The translations under genes were made by a program, and so were the position numbers. Positions 44,136-52,471 of a stretch of DNA of 64,000 nucleotides are shown piece by piece (the stretch's first letter is position 1; every line of letters starts with the position of its first letter). Under the pieces are notes generated by a model. That model was not told the DNA's origin. It worked only from the letters and a program-made list of their open reading frames with translations, and searched no databases. The stretch is from Methylobacterium sp. J-077 (lineage in GTDB: Bacteria; Pseudomonadota; Alphaproteobacteria; Rhizobiales; Beijerinckiaceae), in assembly GCF_022829365.1 (NCBI RefSeq), contig NZ_JAKSYJ010000111.1, forward strand, positions 62,001 through 126,000, written 5' to 3'.

Positions 44136-44879
44136 ATGTCCGATCCCCTCGTGCTGATTCCGGCCCGCCTCGCCGCGACGCGCCTGCCGAACAAGCCGCT
44201 GGCCGAGATCGCCGGGGAGGCGATGATCGTCCATGTCTGGCGCCGGGCCATGGAGGCCGGGATCGGCCCCGTGGTGGTGGCCACCGACACCGCCGAGATC
44301 GTCGACGTCGTCGAGGCTGCCGGCGGCATCGCGGTAATGACCCGGGCCGACCACCCGTCCGGCTCGGACCGCCTCGCCGAGGCGCTGGAGAGCGTCGATC
44401 CGGAGGGCCGCCACGACGTGGTGGTCAACGTCCAGGGCGACCTGCCGACCATCGACCCGGCGATCATCGGCGCCGCGATCGGCCCGCTCTCCGACCGGAC
44501 GGTGGATATCGTCACGCTCTGCGCGCCGATCACCGGCCCGCACGAGGCCGACAATCCCAACGTGGTCAAGCTGGTCGGGCATATGGTCGGACCGGGCCGC
44601 CTGCGGGCGCTCTACTTCACCCGCGCCCGCGCCCCCTGGGGCGAGGGTCCGCTCTGGCACCATATCGGCCTCTACGCCTACCGCCGCACGGCGCTGACCC
44701 GCTTCGTCGCCCTGCCCCCCGGGGAGTTGGAGACCCGGGAGAAGCTGGAGCAGCTGCGTGCGCTGGAGGCCGGCATGCGCATCGATGCCGTCATCGTCGA
44801 CGACCTGCCGCTGGGCGTCGACACCCCCGCCGATCTGGAGCGCGCCCGCGCCCTGCTCCAGGCCCGCCGCCTGAACTGA
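44136..44879 (+). CDS. kdsB: 3-deoxy-manno-octulosonate cytidylyltransferase
   Basis: The 247-residue enzyme activates KDO with CTP for lipopolysaccharide synthesis. Motifs are [20 protein letters not shown] at the start, [29 protein letters not shown] and [24 protein letters not shown](T)[11 protein letters not shown]. It is 12 bases upstream of pheA on the same strand, so the two are probably co-transcribed. Confidence 0.96.
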   Translation: MSDPLVLIPARLAATRLPNKPLAEIAGEAMIVHVWRRAMEAGIGPVVVATDTAEIVDVVEAAGGIAVMTRADHPSGSDRLAEALESVDPEGRHDVVVNVQGDLPTIDPAIIGAAIGPLSDRTVDIVTLCAPITGPHEADNPNVVKLVGHMVGPGRLRALYFTRARAPWGEGPLWHHIGLYAYRRTALTRFVALPPGELETREKLEQLRALEAGMRIDAVIVDDLPLGVDTPADLERARALLQARRLN

Positions 44880-44891
44880 ACCGCGATCCCG

Positions 44892-45749
44892 ATGACAGAC
44901 CGCACCATCGCCTACCAGGGTGAGCCCGGGGCTAACTCGCACATCATCTGCGCCGAGGCGTTCCCGGACTGGGTTCCGCTGCCCTGCGCCACCTTCGAGG
45001 ACGCCTTCGCGGCGGTCACGGAGGGCCGGGCGCAGCGGGCGATGATCCCGATCGAGAACTCGATCGCCGGCCGGGTGGCCGACATCCACCACCTGATCCC
45101 GACCTCGCCGCTGCACATCGTGGCCGAGCACTTCCTGCCGATCCATTTTCAGCTGATGGTCCTGCCGGGCACCGCCCTTGAGACCGTGCGGACCGTGCAC
45201 AGCCACGTCCACGCGCTGGGCCAGTGCCGGCGGATCGTCCGCCGCCTGGGCGTGAAGGCCGTGGTCGCTGGCGACACCGCCGGGGCGGCGCGCGAGGTCG
45301 CGGAGATCCGCGACCCGAGCCGGGCGGCCCTGGCCCCGGCGCTCGCCGCCGAGGTCTACGGTCTCGACATCCTGGAGCGCGACGTCGAGGACGAAGCGCA
45401 CAACACCACCCGGTTCGTGGTGTTCTCCCCTGACCCCGAACCGGTGGAAGCCGGGACCGGACCCTGCGTGACCAGCTTCGTGTTCCGGGTCCGCAACATC
45501 CCGGCCGCCCTCTACAAGGCGCTCGGCGGCTTCGCGACCAACGGCGTCAACATGTCGAAGCTCGAGAGCTACATGATGGACGGCGAGTTCACCGCCACGC
45601 AGTTCTACGCCGAGGTGGACGGCCATCCCGAGGATCCTGGCCTCGCCCGGGCACTGGATGAGCTCGGCTATTTTTCACGCGAGCTCAGGGTGGTAGGCAC
45701 CTACCCGGCGCACCCGTTCCGCGAGGCGGCGCGGCCGGCGGCGGAGTAG
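44892..45749 (+). CDS. pheA: Prephenate dehydratase
   Basis: The 285-residue monofunctional enzyme converts prephenate to phenylpyruvate. The catalytic domain begins RTIAYQGEPGANSHIICAEAFP and holds the active-site NTTRFVVF (Thr-Arg-Phe) near residue 178. The ACT domain contains GVNMSKLESYMMDGEFTATQFYAE, the phenylalanine-binding site. The separate chorismate mutase is the gene after ffh. It forms a pair with kdsB. Confidence 0.96.
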   Translation: MTDRTIAYQGEPGANSHIICAEAFPDWVPLPCATFEDAFAAVTEGRAQRAMIPIENSIAGRVADIHHLIPTSPLHIVAEHFLPIHFQLMVLPGTALETVRTVHSHVHALGQCRRIVRRLGVKAVVAGDTAGAAREVAEIRDPSRAALAPALAAEVYGLDILERDVEDEAHNTTRFVVFSPDPEPVEAGTGPCVTSFVFRVRNIPAALYKALGGFATNGVNMSKLESYMMDGEFTATQFYAEVDGHPEDPGLARALDELGYFSRELRVVGTYPAHPFREAARPAAE

Positions 45750-45756
45750 TTCTGCC

Positions 45757-46086
45757 ATGAGCGGCAAGTTCACCTCAGAGCAGGCGCCAACTATCCGGTA
45801 TAAAGGCTTTGCCGACATGCCCGCGGCGGCTCCCCTCAGCCCGGCGTTCAACGCCTTGGACGACGCAGAGATCGAGCGACGCGCCGCCGCAGATCCCGAT
45901 GCCGGTCGGATTCCACCGGGTTTCTGGGACGAGGCATCGCCCGCGTCCGTCGAGACGAAGGTGCAGATCACGCTGCGCCTCGACGCGGACGTGCTGCGGC
46001 ATTTCCGGAGCGCCGGATAGGGCTACCAGTCGCGGATCAACGCGGTGCTCAAGAGCTCTGTCAGAGCGCAGGAGAAGCGGCGGTAG
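45757..46086 (+). pseudogene. brnA-like antitoxin gene with in-frame amber stop
   Basis: The frame encodes a BrnA-type antitoxin: RIPPGFWDEASPASVETKVQITLRLDADVLRHFRSAG at residues 51-87. It then hits TAG at 46018-46020 and continues in the same frame with GYQSRINAVLKS up to a second TAG at 46084. The family consensus is 'FRAxGxGYQxRINAVLR', so the stop falls exactly at the DNA-binding helix junction, probably a single codon change. No brnT toxin gene is adjacent. It is either decayed or needs amber readthrough. Confidence 0.8.
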
Positions 46087-46092
46087 CGAAAA

Positions 46093-46881
46093 TTACTCCC
46101 GCCGCAACACCCGGTCCACCGCCAGATCCGACCAGAACCCCGGCCGAAAATCCCGCTTGAGTGCCTCCGGATCGTAGATCGTCTCGACCCAGGTCAGGAA
46201 ATCGATGCCCTTGGCCTCGCCCTCCACCCGGTAGCGGGCGAAGAATGCGTCGAGGATGCCGGTCTTGGCGAAGCGGAGATGGCCGTAGCGGGCCGAGAGC
46301 TGGCGGGCGGCCTCGGCCACCGGGCGGTTCTCGTGCAGGATCAGGTAGAGCGCCGAGGCGAGCCCGGCCCGGTCGGCGCCCGACTTGCAATGCATTACCG
46401 CCGGGTACTGGATGCCGGCGAAGAAGTCCTTGGCGGCGAGCAGCGTGGCGCGGTCGGGGGCCTCGCGGGAGCGCAGGACGAACTCGACCAGGGTGAGCCC
46501 GTGGCGCTCGCACGCCTCCCGCTGCAGCGGCCAGGAGCCGTGCTCGCGCCCGCCGCGCAGGGAGATGATCGTGCGCACGCCCTCTGCGCGGAAGTGCGCG
46601 AGCTGGTGCGGCCCGGGCTGGGCCGAGCGCCAGAGCCGGCCCGAGCCGACTCGGTGACGGTTGAGATAAGCCAGCCGGAACACGCCGTGATCGATCAGCA
46701 GCATGTTCGCCCAGGCCTTCAGCCGGTCGGCCGGCCCGGCGATCGGCCGCTCGAAGCGGGCGATCCGGGCCATGCGGCGCGCGTAGCGCGTCTCGGGCTT
46801 GAGGAAGCGGTTGAACACGATCGGGGCTGCCACGGAATCGGGAGCCGGCTCTAACAGCCGCCCGGAAGCCCGGCAATTCAC
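46093..46881 (-). CDS. Dual-specificity/tyrosine phosphatase-like protein
   Basis: The 262-residue product has the Cys-based phosphatase loop HCKSGADRAG (C-x5-R) near residue 182 and the earlier RTIISLRGGREHGSW strand/loop seen in DSP and Siw14-like enzymes. It also has an Arg/Pro-rich leader. The reaction is removal of phosphate from Tyr, inositol phosphates or similar; the substrate is not known. The start is a GTG at 46881; an internal ATG at 46773 is plausible. It converges on the broken brnA. Confidence 0.82.
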   Translation of the reverse strand: MNCRASGRLLEPAPDSVAAPIVFNRFLKPETRYARRMARIARFERPIAGPADRLKAWANMLLIDHGVFRLAYLNRHRVGSGRLWRSAQPGPHQLAHFRAEGVRTIISLRGGREHGSWPLQREACERHGLTLVEFVLRSREAPDRATLLAAKDFFAGIQYPAVMHCKSGADRAGLASALYLILHENRPVAEAARQLSARYGHLRFAKTGILDAFFARYRVEGEAKGIDFLTWVETIYDPEALKRDFRPGFWSDLAVDRVLRRE

Positions 46882-47033
46882 CGAGCGAACCGGCGGTCAC
46901 GCCTCTTTCCCGCCCACCAACGGAGAGTTCCAAAAAACCGGCGCCGATCTTGCCTTTACTCCGCCTGGATCGGGATCGAACCTGGGCGGGCCGCGCGGGT
47001 TATCCGACGGTCGACGGGGGAGGCCGGAAGCCG

Positions 47034-47540
47034 ATGAGCACGCGCACCACGAGCATCCGCCGGGCTCGAGAAGCCGATCTCGGCAGCCTGTCGACGGTGT
47101 TCGATGCGTCGTGGCGCGAGGCCTATCGCGGCATCATCCCAGGGGTGGCCCTGGAGCGCCTGATCGCCGGACGCGACCGCGCCTGGTGGCGCAGCGCCCT
47201 GCGCCGGGGGCGCCCGATCGCGCTGGTCGAGACCGGCGAGCGGGTGGTCGGCTACGCCGCCTACGGGCGCACCCGCAGCCGGGCGCTCGGCACCGAGGCG
47301 GAGATCGACGAGCTCTACCTGCTGCCGGAATACCAGGGCGTCGGCCTCGGACGCCGCCTGTTCAAGGCGGTCCGCAACGACCTCGCCGATCACGGCCTCA
47401 CCCAACTCGGCGTCTGGAGCCTGGAGGACAACGCCCGGGCCGGTGCGTTCTACGAGGGGCTGGGCGGCCAGGCCGGGCCGCGGGTGCTGGACCGGGTCGC
47501 GGGGGTCGCGCTGCCTAAGGTCGGGTACCTGTTCAGCTAA
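47034..47540 (+). CDS. GNAT N-acetyltransferase (RimI-like)
   Basis: The 168-residue product has the complete GNAT core: IRRAREADLGSLSTVFDASWREAYRGIIPG, then IDELYLLPEYQGVGLGRRLFKAVRNDLADHG with the Q-G-V-G-L-G-R acetyl-CoA loop near residue 105, and NARAGAFYEGLGGQ. It is probably a protein or small-molecule acetylase; the acceptor is unknown. ATG at 47034 chosen because it opens the conserved strand. Confidence 0.88.
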   Translation: MSTRTTSIRRAREADLGSLSTVFDASWREAYRGIIPGVALERLIAGRDRAWWRSALRRGRPIALVETGERVVGYAAYGRTRSRALGTEAEIDELYLLPEYQGVGLGRRLFKAVRNDLADHGLTQLGVWSLEDNARAGAFYEGLGGQAGPRVLDRVAGVALPKVGYLFS

Positions 47541-47651
47541 CGTTTCTTGGGACTCGTCGCCGGCCTCGCGCCGATACTGATTTGCATCGTGGAGCCGGGC
47601 ATCTAAGAGGTCGGGGAAGCGGTGCAAGCCGCATCCCGGAAGCGATACGCC

Positions 47652-48185
47652 ATGAACATCGACGCCATCCCGCTCGGCAAGAAGCCCCCGCACGACGTCA
47701 ACGTCATCATCGAGGTGCCGCTCGGCGGCGAACCGATCAAGTACGAGATGGACAAGGAATCGGGCGCGCTGGTCGTCGACCGGTTCCTCTATACCCCGAT
47801 GTTCTACCCCGGGAATTACGGCTTCATCCCGCACACCCTGTCGGGCGACGGCGATCCCTGCGACGTGCTGGTGGCCAACACCCGCGCAGTCCTGCCCGGC
47901 GCAATCATCAGCGCCCGCCCCGTCGGCGTGATGGTGATGCAGGACGAGGGCGGCGAGGACGAGAAGGTCATTGCGGTGCCGTCCCGCCACCTGACCAAGC
48001 GTTACGACCGGGTCGAGAACTACACCGACCTGCCCGACATCACGATCCAGCAGATCCAGCACTTCTTCGAGCACTACAAGGATCTGGAGCCCGGCAAGTG
48101 GGTCAAGTTCGTCCGCTGGGGCGACAAGGAAGAAGCCCACCGGCTGATCGAGGAAGCGATCGAGCGGGCGAAGAACAAGAAGTAG
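47652..48185 (+). CDS. ppa: Inorganic pyrophosphatase
   Basis: The 177-residue family I Mg2+-dependent enzyme hydrolyses PPi and drives biosynthetic reactions forward. Signature features are [49 protein letters not shown] with the D-x-D-x-x-D metal site (DGDPCD), and [22 protein letters not shown]. It is followed by a palindromic repeat and a convergent gamma-carbonic-anhydrase gene. Confidence 0.97.
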   Translation: MNIDAIPLGKKPPHDVNVIIEVPLGGEPIKYEMDKESGALVVDRFLYTPMFYPGNYGFIPHTLSGDGDPCDVLVANTRAVLPGAIISARPVGVMVMQDEGGEDEKVIAVPSRHLTKRYDRVENYTDLPDITIQQIQHFFEHYKDLEPGKWVKFVRWGDKEEAHRLIEEAIERAKNKK

Positions 48186-48214
48186 TTTTTCAGACGCAGG
48201 CAGACCTTGCCTGA

Positions 48215-48238
48215 CCCTCCCCCCGCTGCGGGGGAGGG
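48215..48238. repeat. GC-rich palindromic repeat
   Basis: CCCTCCCCCC, a GCTGC centre and GGGGGAGGG form a near-perfect inverted repeat in the gap between ppa and the opposing gamma-CA-like gene. It belongs to the same family as the palindromes at 31424 and 58146. Confidence 0.65.
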
Positions 48239-48298
48239 AAAAGCGGCGTGTTTCAGGCGCTCACCGCTGAACGTGATGGGTAAGCCGGCAGCCTTCGT

Positions 48299-48832
48299 TC
48301 ACCCGTCGATGCGACGCAGGCCCGACCTGTAGCGGCGGGCGTTCTCGACGTAGCGCAGGGCCGCTTGGCGAAGGCCCTCCACCGCCTCGGCATCGAGGGT
48401 ACGCACGGCCTTGGCCGGAGCGCCGACGATCAGGCTGTGATCGGGAAAGTCCTTGCCCTCGGTCACCAGCGCGTTGGCCCCGATCAGGCAGCCCCGGCCG
48501 ATTCTGGCGCCGTTCAACACCGTCGCGCCCATGCCGACGAGGCTGCCGTCGCCGATCGTGCAGCCATGAACGATGGCGCCGTGGCCCACGGTGACATCGG
48601 TGCCGATCACCAGCGGAAAGCCGGGATCGACGTGCATGATCACGCCCTCCTGCACGTTGGTGCGGTCGCCGATGCGGATCGGCTCGTTGTCGCCGCGCAA
48701 GGCCGCGCCGAACCAGATGCCGACATCCAGACCCAGATGGACCCGGCCGACCACCTGGGCATCCGGGGCGATCCAGATCCGGTCGGGATCGGCAAGCTGC
48801 GGCGCGTGATCGTCGAGGGCGTAGAGCGGCAT
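48299..48832 (-). CDS. Gamma-carbonic anhydrase-like hexapeptide-repeat protein
   Basis: The 177-residue left-handed beta-helix protein has repeated hexapeptide motifs (VIGTDVTVGHGAIVHGCTIGDGSLVGMGATVLNGARIGRGCLIGANALV). The three zinc-ligand histidines are at HVDPG, VGHGA and VHGCT, and SLIVGAPAKAVR closes the repeat. Such trimers are gamma-class carbonic anhydrases or PaaY-like thioesterases. The ATG at 48832 (MPLYALDDHAPQ) is the conserved start; the long upstream frame is not supported. Confidence 0.9.
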   Translation of the reverse strand: MPLYALDDHAPQLADPDRIWIAPDAQVVGRVHLGLDVGIWFGAALRGDNEPIRIGDRTNVQEGVIMHVDPGFPLVIGTDVTVGHGAIVHGCTIGDGSLVGMGATVLNGARIGRGCLIGANALVTEGKDFPDHSLIVGAPAKAVRTLDAEAVEGLRQAALRYVENARRYRSGLRRIDG

Positions 48833-48968
48833 GGCTGGCTTCCGTCCCGTGGGCTGAGATCCGCCGGCATCGAGGCCGACGATGGGCATCGCCTGTCGCC
48901 GGAATGGCACAGGTCCGGCCGGCATGCCAATGCTAGGCTGAACCCTCAACCGGACGCGAGGCGCAGGC

Positions 48969-49247
48969 GTGAAACGGATCGCGGCATCGATCGGCCTCGC
49001 GGGCCTGCTGCTGGCGCAGGCCGCCTCTGCGGCGGATTGGCATGGCGGCGCACGGGCCGGCGGCTTTCGGGCGACCTGCGAGGATCTCGCGACCTTCTGC
49101 TTCGCCGATGCCTGCGGGGGCGACCAGATCGCGGCGGCCGAGTCCTGCCGGGCACGCTGCCCCAGCGCCGTGATCCTCGATGTGCTTCCGGCCGCCTGCC
49201 GCATCCCGGATGCACCGCCGGAACCGGTCCTTCGGCGGCGCGGCTGA
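48969..49247 (+). CDS. Small secreted cysteine-rich protein
   Basis: The 92-residue product has a signal peptide (MKRIAASIGLAGLLLAQAASA) and six cysteines spread over residues 36-77 (ATCEDLATFCFADACGG, AESCRARCPSAV, AACRIP). Three disulfides in the periplasm are likely. Start GTG at 48969. The arrangement recalls the DUF2865-like small secreted proteins of Rhizobiales but is not certain. No function can be assigned. Confidence 0.55.
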   Translation: MKRIAASIGLAGLLLAQAASAADWHGGARAGGFRATCEDLATFCFADACGGDQIAAAESCRARCPSAVILDVLPAACRIPDAPPEPVLRRRG

Positions 49248-49424
49248 GATCTCGGCATGCTTCGGTCCGGCCTCCGCGGCGCGCCGATAGATCTCGACGA
49301 GAAAAATTCTCGGTCCTGCGGCAACAAAACGCGGCACGCGGCATTGAACGTGCTCGAACGGATCAACAGCAAGCACGTCAATGCGGACCGTTGCTCGCAC
49401 CGTCGCGAGATCGGAAGCCCTATC

Positions 49425-49604
49425 ATGATCAAAGACGATCTGAACCCGCCCCGAGTAGGCCTGAACGCTCATCCTATTCTGTACGGGGTCGCGGCCGGTC
49501 TGGCGGCTTTGTTCCCACCGGTCCTGTCCCACGCCCAGGCCGCGGTCGATCAGGATTCATCCTCCGATGGGGACGAGGAGACGGAGACGCGCGACGGGGA
49601 GTGA
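49425..49604 (+). CDS. Possible small exported/membrane protein
   Basis: A 59-residue frame MIKDDLNPPRVGLNAHPILYGVAAGLAALFPPVLSHAQA... has one hydrophobic segment (residues 17-37, possibly a signal peptide cut at HAQA) and an acidic tail (SSSDGDEETETRDGE). CGGAAG lies eight bases before the ATG. No homology known. It is weakly supported. Confidence 0.35.
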   Translation: MIKDDLNPPRVGLNAHPILYGVAAGLAALFPPVLSHAQAAVDQDSSSDGDEETETRDGE

Positions 49605-49620
49605 GCCGGGTGTCCGCCCG

Positions 49621-49785
49621 TCAGGCAGCGAGCCGTGCGATCAGCAGCAGCGTCGCCATGGCCGGCGCGGCGGCAGCGAGCCAGAGCGCACCGGGATGGA
49701 AAGCGGGCGGAGCGGTGAAGCGCAAAGGCCGCGACACGCCGGGGCGCAGGGTCTCCTCGCGCCCGAAACCGATCCCGATGGTCAT
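49621..49785 (-). CDS. Small tail-anchored membrane protein
   Basis: The 54-residue frame MTIGIGFGREETLRPGVSRPLRF...ends in a hydrophobic helix (GALWLAAAAPAMATLLLIARLA). GAGGAGG lies six bases before the ATG at 49785, a strong ribosome-binding site. It faces the preceding plus-strand small gene tail to tail. No family is recognised. Confidence 0.45.
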   Translation of the reverse strand: MTIGIGFGREETLRPGVSRPLRFTAPPAFHPGALWLAAAAPAMATLLLIARLAA

Positions 49786-49910
49786 TCGCGCCTCCTCGAT
49801 GCCCGAGGAGGAAAGGCCCGCGCCCCTCAAGGGCGTCTGAATCGGCGTTCGGGTTCGCGTGGCGTGGTGAACCCGTCGTTAAAGCAGCAGATAGCGCGGC
49901 GCAACGGGTC

Positions 49911-50429
49911 TCAGAGCGCCCGGTCGAACTTCAGTTCGCCGTTCGGGCTCTTCAGCACCAGCTGGGAGCCGACGAGATCCCACACCGCCGCCGTGCGCAG
50001 GGCGACGAAGAACGCCTGCTCGGTGGCCGCGAGGCCCTTGTCGCAGTTCTTCTTGGTCAGCGCGAGCGGGCCGACCGCGAGGTGCTGATCCTTGAGCGGG
50101 AAGGCGGTGGCCGCGAAGGTGTTGCAGCCTCCGTAACCGCGAGCGCGGTACTGCTTGTCGATGATGAAGCTCGGGCGGTCGCCGCCGGTGAACGGCTTGC
50201 CGTTGAGGCTCACCGCCGTCCAGGTCGAGTCGAGCGGGAAAATCTTTTCGCTCGCCTTGGTGCCGGGCACGTATTGGGGCTTCTTCTCGTCCTCGCCGCC
50301 GGGGCGGCGGTTGCCGCGGCCGAAGCCCGTGGGCGCGCCGCCGCCCATCTGGGCCTGGGCCTGCGTCGCTGCGGTCAGGTCCACGGCCATCACGGCACAG
50401 GCCAAGGTGGCGATCAGCACCGCTCTCAT
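49911..50429 (-). CDS. META-domain exported protein (HslJ-like)
   Basis: The 172-residue product has a signal peptide (MRAVLIATLACAVMAVDLTAATQAQA) and from about residue 55 a META domain: STWTAVSLNGKPFTGGDRPSFIIDKQYRARGYGGCNTFAATAF. The G-x-G-G-C-N-x-F motif is typical, and a second Cys lies at KKNCDKG. Family members (HslJ) link to stress and drug resistance. The linker after the signal is Gly/Arg-rich. ATG at 50429 chosen at the signal peptide start. Confidence 0.82.
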   Translation of the reverse strand: MRAVLIATLACAVMAVDLTAATQAQAQMGGGAPTGFGRGNRRPGGEDEKKPQYVPGTKASEKIFPLDSTWTAVSLNGKPFTGGDRPSFIIDKQYRARGYGGCNTFAATAFPLKDQHLAVGPLALTKKNCDKGLAATEQAFFVALRTAAVWDLVGSQLVLKSPNGELKFDRAL

Positions 50430-50668
50430 CGTTTTGCCCCTTAACTCGCGCGCACGGCGCATAGCCCATCGTCCAGCCGCGGGATGCAACACCCGCACGA
50501 CGTTCCCGAGTCGCGCGTCGCAGCCGCCCCGAACTCATACACCCCCGCGGATGCGACGGAATTTCAGCACAATTATGGTCATGGCGCAGCGTGCGGCGGC
50601 CGGAAACGATCGGCGGTGGATATCGTTGTCGATCATCCCAGAGGCATGAACGACGGGTGGAGGACCAC

Positions 50669-50992
50669 GTGACAGGATCGGACGAGAGCGGCCAGGCCGG
50701 TGCGAGCGAGCCCGCGATGAGCCCGGCGCAGTCGCGGGCGGCCAGGGGGCTGCTCGGATGGTCCGAGGCGGCGCTCGCCGCCAAGGTCGGCCTCGACGCG
50801 CAGTTCGTGCGGGACTTCGAGAGCGGCTACGGCGACCCGCCGAGCGGACAGCTCGAAGCCCTGCGCAGCGCGCTCTGCACCGCGGGGGCCGTGTTCGACG
50901 ATGCGCCGAACCCCGGCGTCCATCTGGCGGCGCAGGCCAACGCCGACGAGGGCGTCCGTCTCGGCGCGCTCACCACCGAGAACGATCGCTAG
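50669..50992 (+). CDS. Small helix-turn-helix (Xre-like) protein
   Basis: The 107-residue product carries SPAQSRAARGLLGWSEAALAAKVGLDAQFVRDFESGYGDPPSGQLEALRSALCTAGAVFDD, the pattern of the Rhizobiales single-domain Xre regulators ('QxRAARxLLGWSQxxLA...xFExGxRxP...LxxALExAGVxF'). The GTG at 50669 has GGAGG six bases upstream. The target is unknown; it precedes the PIG-L operon. Confidence 0.82.
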   Translation: MTGSDESGQAGASEPAMSPAQSRAARGLLGWSEAALAAKVGLDAQFVRDFESGYGDPPSGQLEALRSALCTAGAVFDDAPNPGVHLAAQANADEGVRLGALTTENDR

Positions 50993-51143
50993 CAGCGGTC
51001 AGGGCGGTCGCTCATGATGCGTTCAGCCACCGAGGCCGATAGCCAGGTCGCTCGATCTGCCCGCCGTCTCAGGAGCGATCCGTGACCCTTCTCCTCGACA
51101 GCCCGATCCGGACCGGTGCGCGTGCCGCGGCGGGGCCGCGCTG

Positions 51144-51881
51144 ATGCGGGCCGATGCCTTCCTGGCGGCTGCCGACACGCTTCCGGTGGCGGATCTCAGC
51201 ACCCTTGTGGCGCGGGGCGGCCTCGTGGTGGTCGCGCCCCATCCCGATGACGAGAGCCTGGGCTGCGGCGGCCTGATCGCGGCTGCGCGCACCGCCGGGC
51301 GCGACGTGCGCCTCGTGGTGATCAGCGACGGCTGCGGCTCGCACACCCATTCCCAGCTGTACCCGCCGGACAAGCTGCGAACATTACGCGAGGCGGAGAC
51401 GCTCCGGGCGGTGGCGATCCTCGGTTTAGCCGCCGACGCCGTCACCTTCCTGCGCCTGCCCGACGCCGACGTGCCCAGCACCGGCCCCGAGGCCGAAGCG
51501 GCCGCCCATGCCGTCGCGCAGGCCGCCGCCGCCTGCAAGGCCGGCGCGGCGTTCGTGACCTGGCGGCACGATCCCCATTGCGATCACAAGGCGTCGGCCG
51601 CAATCGTCGGGCTGGCGCGGCCGCAGATGCCGGGTGTGGCGATCTATGAATACCCGGTCTGGGGCTGGACCCTGCCGCCGGAGACCGAGGTCGGGCCAAC
51701 TCCGGACGGCCTGCGCCTCGACGTCTCGGCCTATCGCGCGGCCAAGGCCCGGGCGGTGGCGGCGCACGAATCGCAGACCACCGACCTGATCGCGGACGAT
51801 CCCACGGGTTTCCGCCTGGAGCCCGCGATGATCGACCGACTCTGCGGCCCCTACGAGCGCTTCGTCAGGATCCCGGCATGA
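51144..51881 (+). CDS. PIG-L family deacetylase
   Basis: The 245-residue zinc-dependent deacetylase has the motif VVVAPHPDDESLGCGGLIAAARTAG (Pro-His-Pro-Asp-Asp-Glu, about residues 30-50) and the third zinc His in WRRHDPHCDHKASA-type segment near residue 145. PIG-L enzymes remove acetyl groups from N-acetylglucosamine-linked compounds or other N-acetyl sugars. It overlaps the next gene by four bases (ATGA). With the methyltransferase and glycosyltransferase it suggests synthesis of a modified glycoconjugate. Confidence 0.92.
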   Translation: MRADAFLAAADTLPVADLSTLVARGGLVVVAPHPDDESLGCGGLIAAARTAGRDVRLVVISDGCGSHTHSQLYPPDKLRTLREAETLRAVAILGLAADAVTFLRLPDADVPSTGPEAEAAAHAVAQAAAACKAGAAFVTWRHDPHCDHKASAAIVGLARPQMPGVAIYEYPVWGWTLPPETEVGPTPDGLRLDVSAYRAAKARAVAAHESQTTDLIADDPTGFRLEPAMIDRLCGPYERFVRIPA

Positions 51882-52471
51882 GCCGCGCGACCGAGACTTT
51901 GCCGGTGGATTACTTCGCCGGCATCTACGCCAGCGATCCGGATCCCTGGCAGTTCACGAGCTCGGCCTACGAGCGCGACAAGTACGCGGCGACCCTGTCC
52001 GCGCTGCCGCGGCCGCGCTACCGCGCCGCCTTCGAGCCGGCCTGCGCGATCGGGGTGTTCACCCGCGCCCTGTCCGAGCGCTGCGACCGCCTCCTGGCCA
52101 GCGACCTGATCCCGGCCGCGGTCGAAGCCGCGAGGGCGCGGTGTGCCGACCGCCCGAGCGTGGAAATCCGCCAGGGTGCCGTGCCGGCGGATTGGCCGGA
52201 CGGCCGGTTCGATCTGATCGTGCTCTCGGAATTCCTGTATTTCCTCGCCCCGCCCGACCTCGCCGAACTGGTCCACCGCGTCGGCGGCGCCATCGAGCCC
52301 GGCGGCGACCTGGTGCTGGTCCACTGGATCGGCGAGACCGATTACCCGCAATCGGGCGACGCGGCGGTCGAGAGCTTTATCGCGCAGGCCGCCCCGTTCG
52401 CGGGCCTGCTGCATCAGGACCGGACCGACAAATACCGGCTCGACGTGCTGCGCGCGGGAGCGCCTGAATGA
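51878..52471 (+). CDS. NodS-like SAM-dependent methyltransferase
   Basis: The 197-residue product opens with YFAGIYASDPDPWQFTSSAYERDKYAATLSALPRPRYRAAFEPACAIGVFTRALSERCDRLLASDL, matching NodS-type N-methyltransferases. The SAM motif I is EPACAIGVFT near residue 55, and LIVLSEFLYFL is motif post-II. NodS methylates the N of an amino sugar after NodB-like deacetylation. Its overlap with a PIG-L deacetylase is therefore functionally suggestive: deacetylate, then N-methylate. Confidence 0.87.
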   Translation: MSRATETLPVDYFAGIYASDPDPWQFTSSAYERDKYAATLSALPRPRYRAAFEPACAIGVFTRALSERCDRLLASDLIPAAVEAARARCADRPSVEIRQGAVPADWPDGRFDLIVLSEFLYFLAPPDLAELVHRVGGAIEPGGDLVLVHWIGETDYPQSGDAAVESFIAQAAPFAGLLHQDRTDKYRLDVLRAGAPE

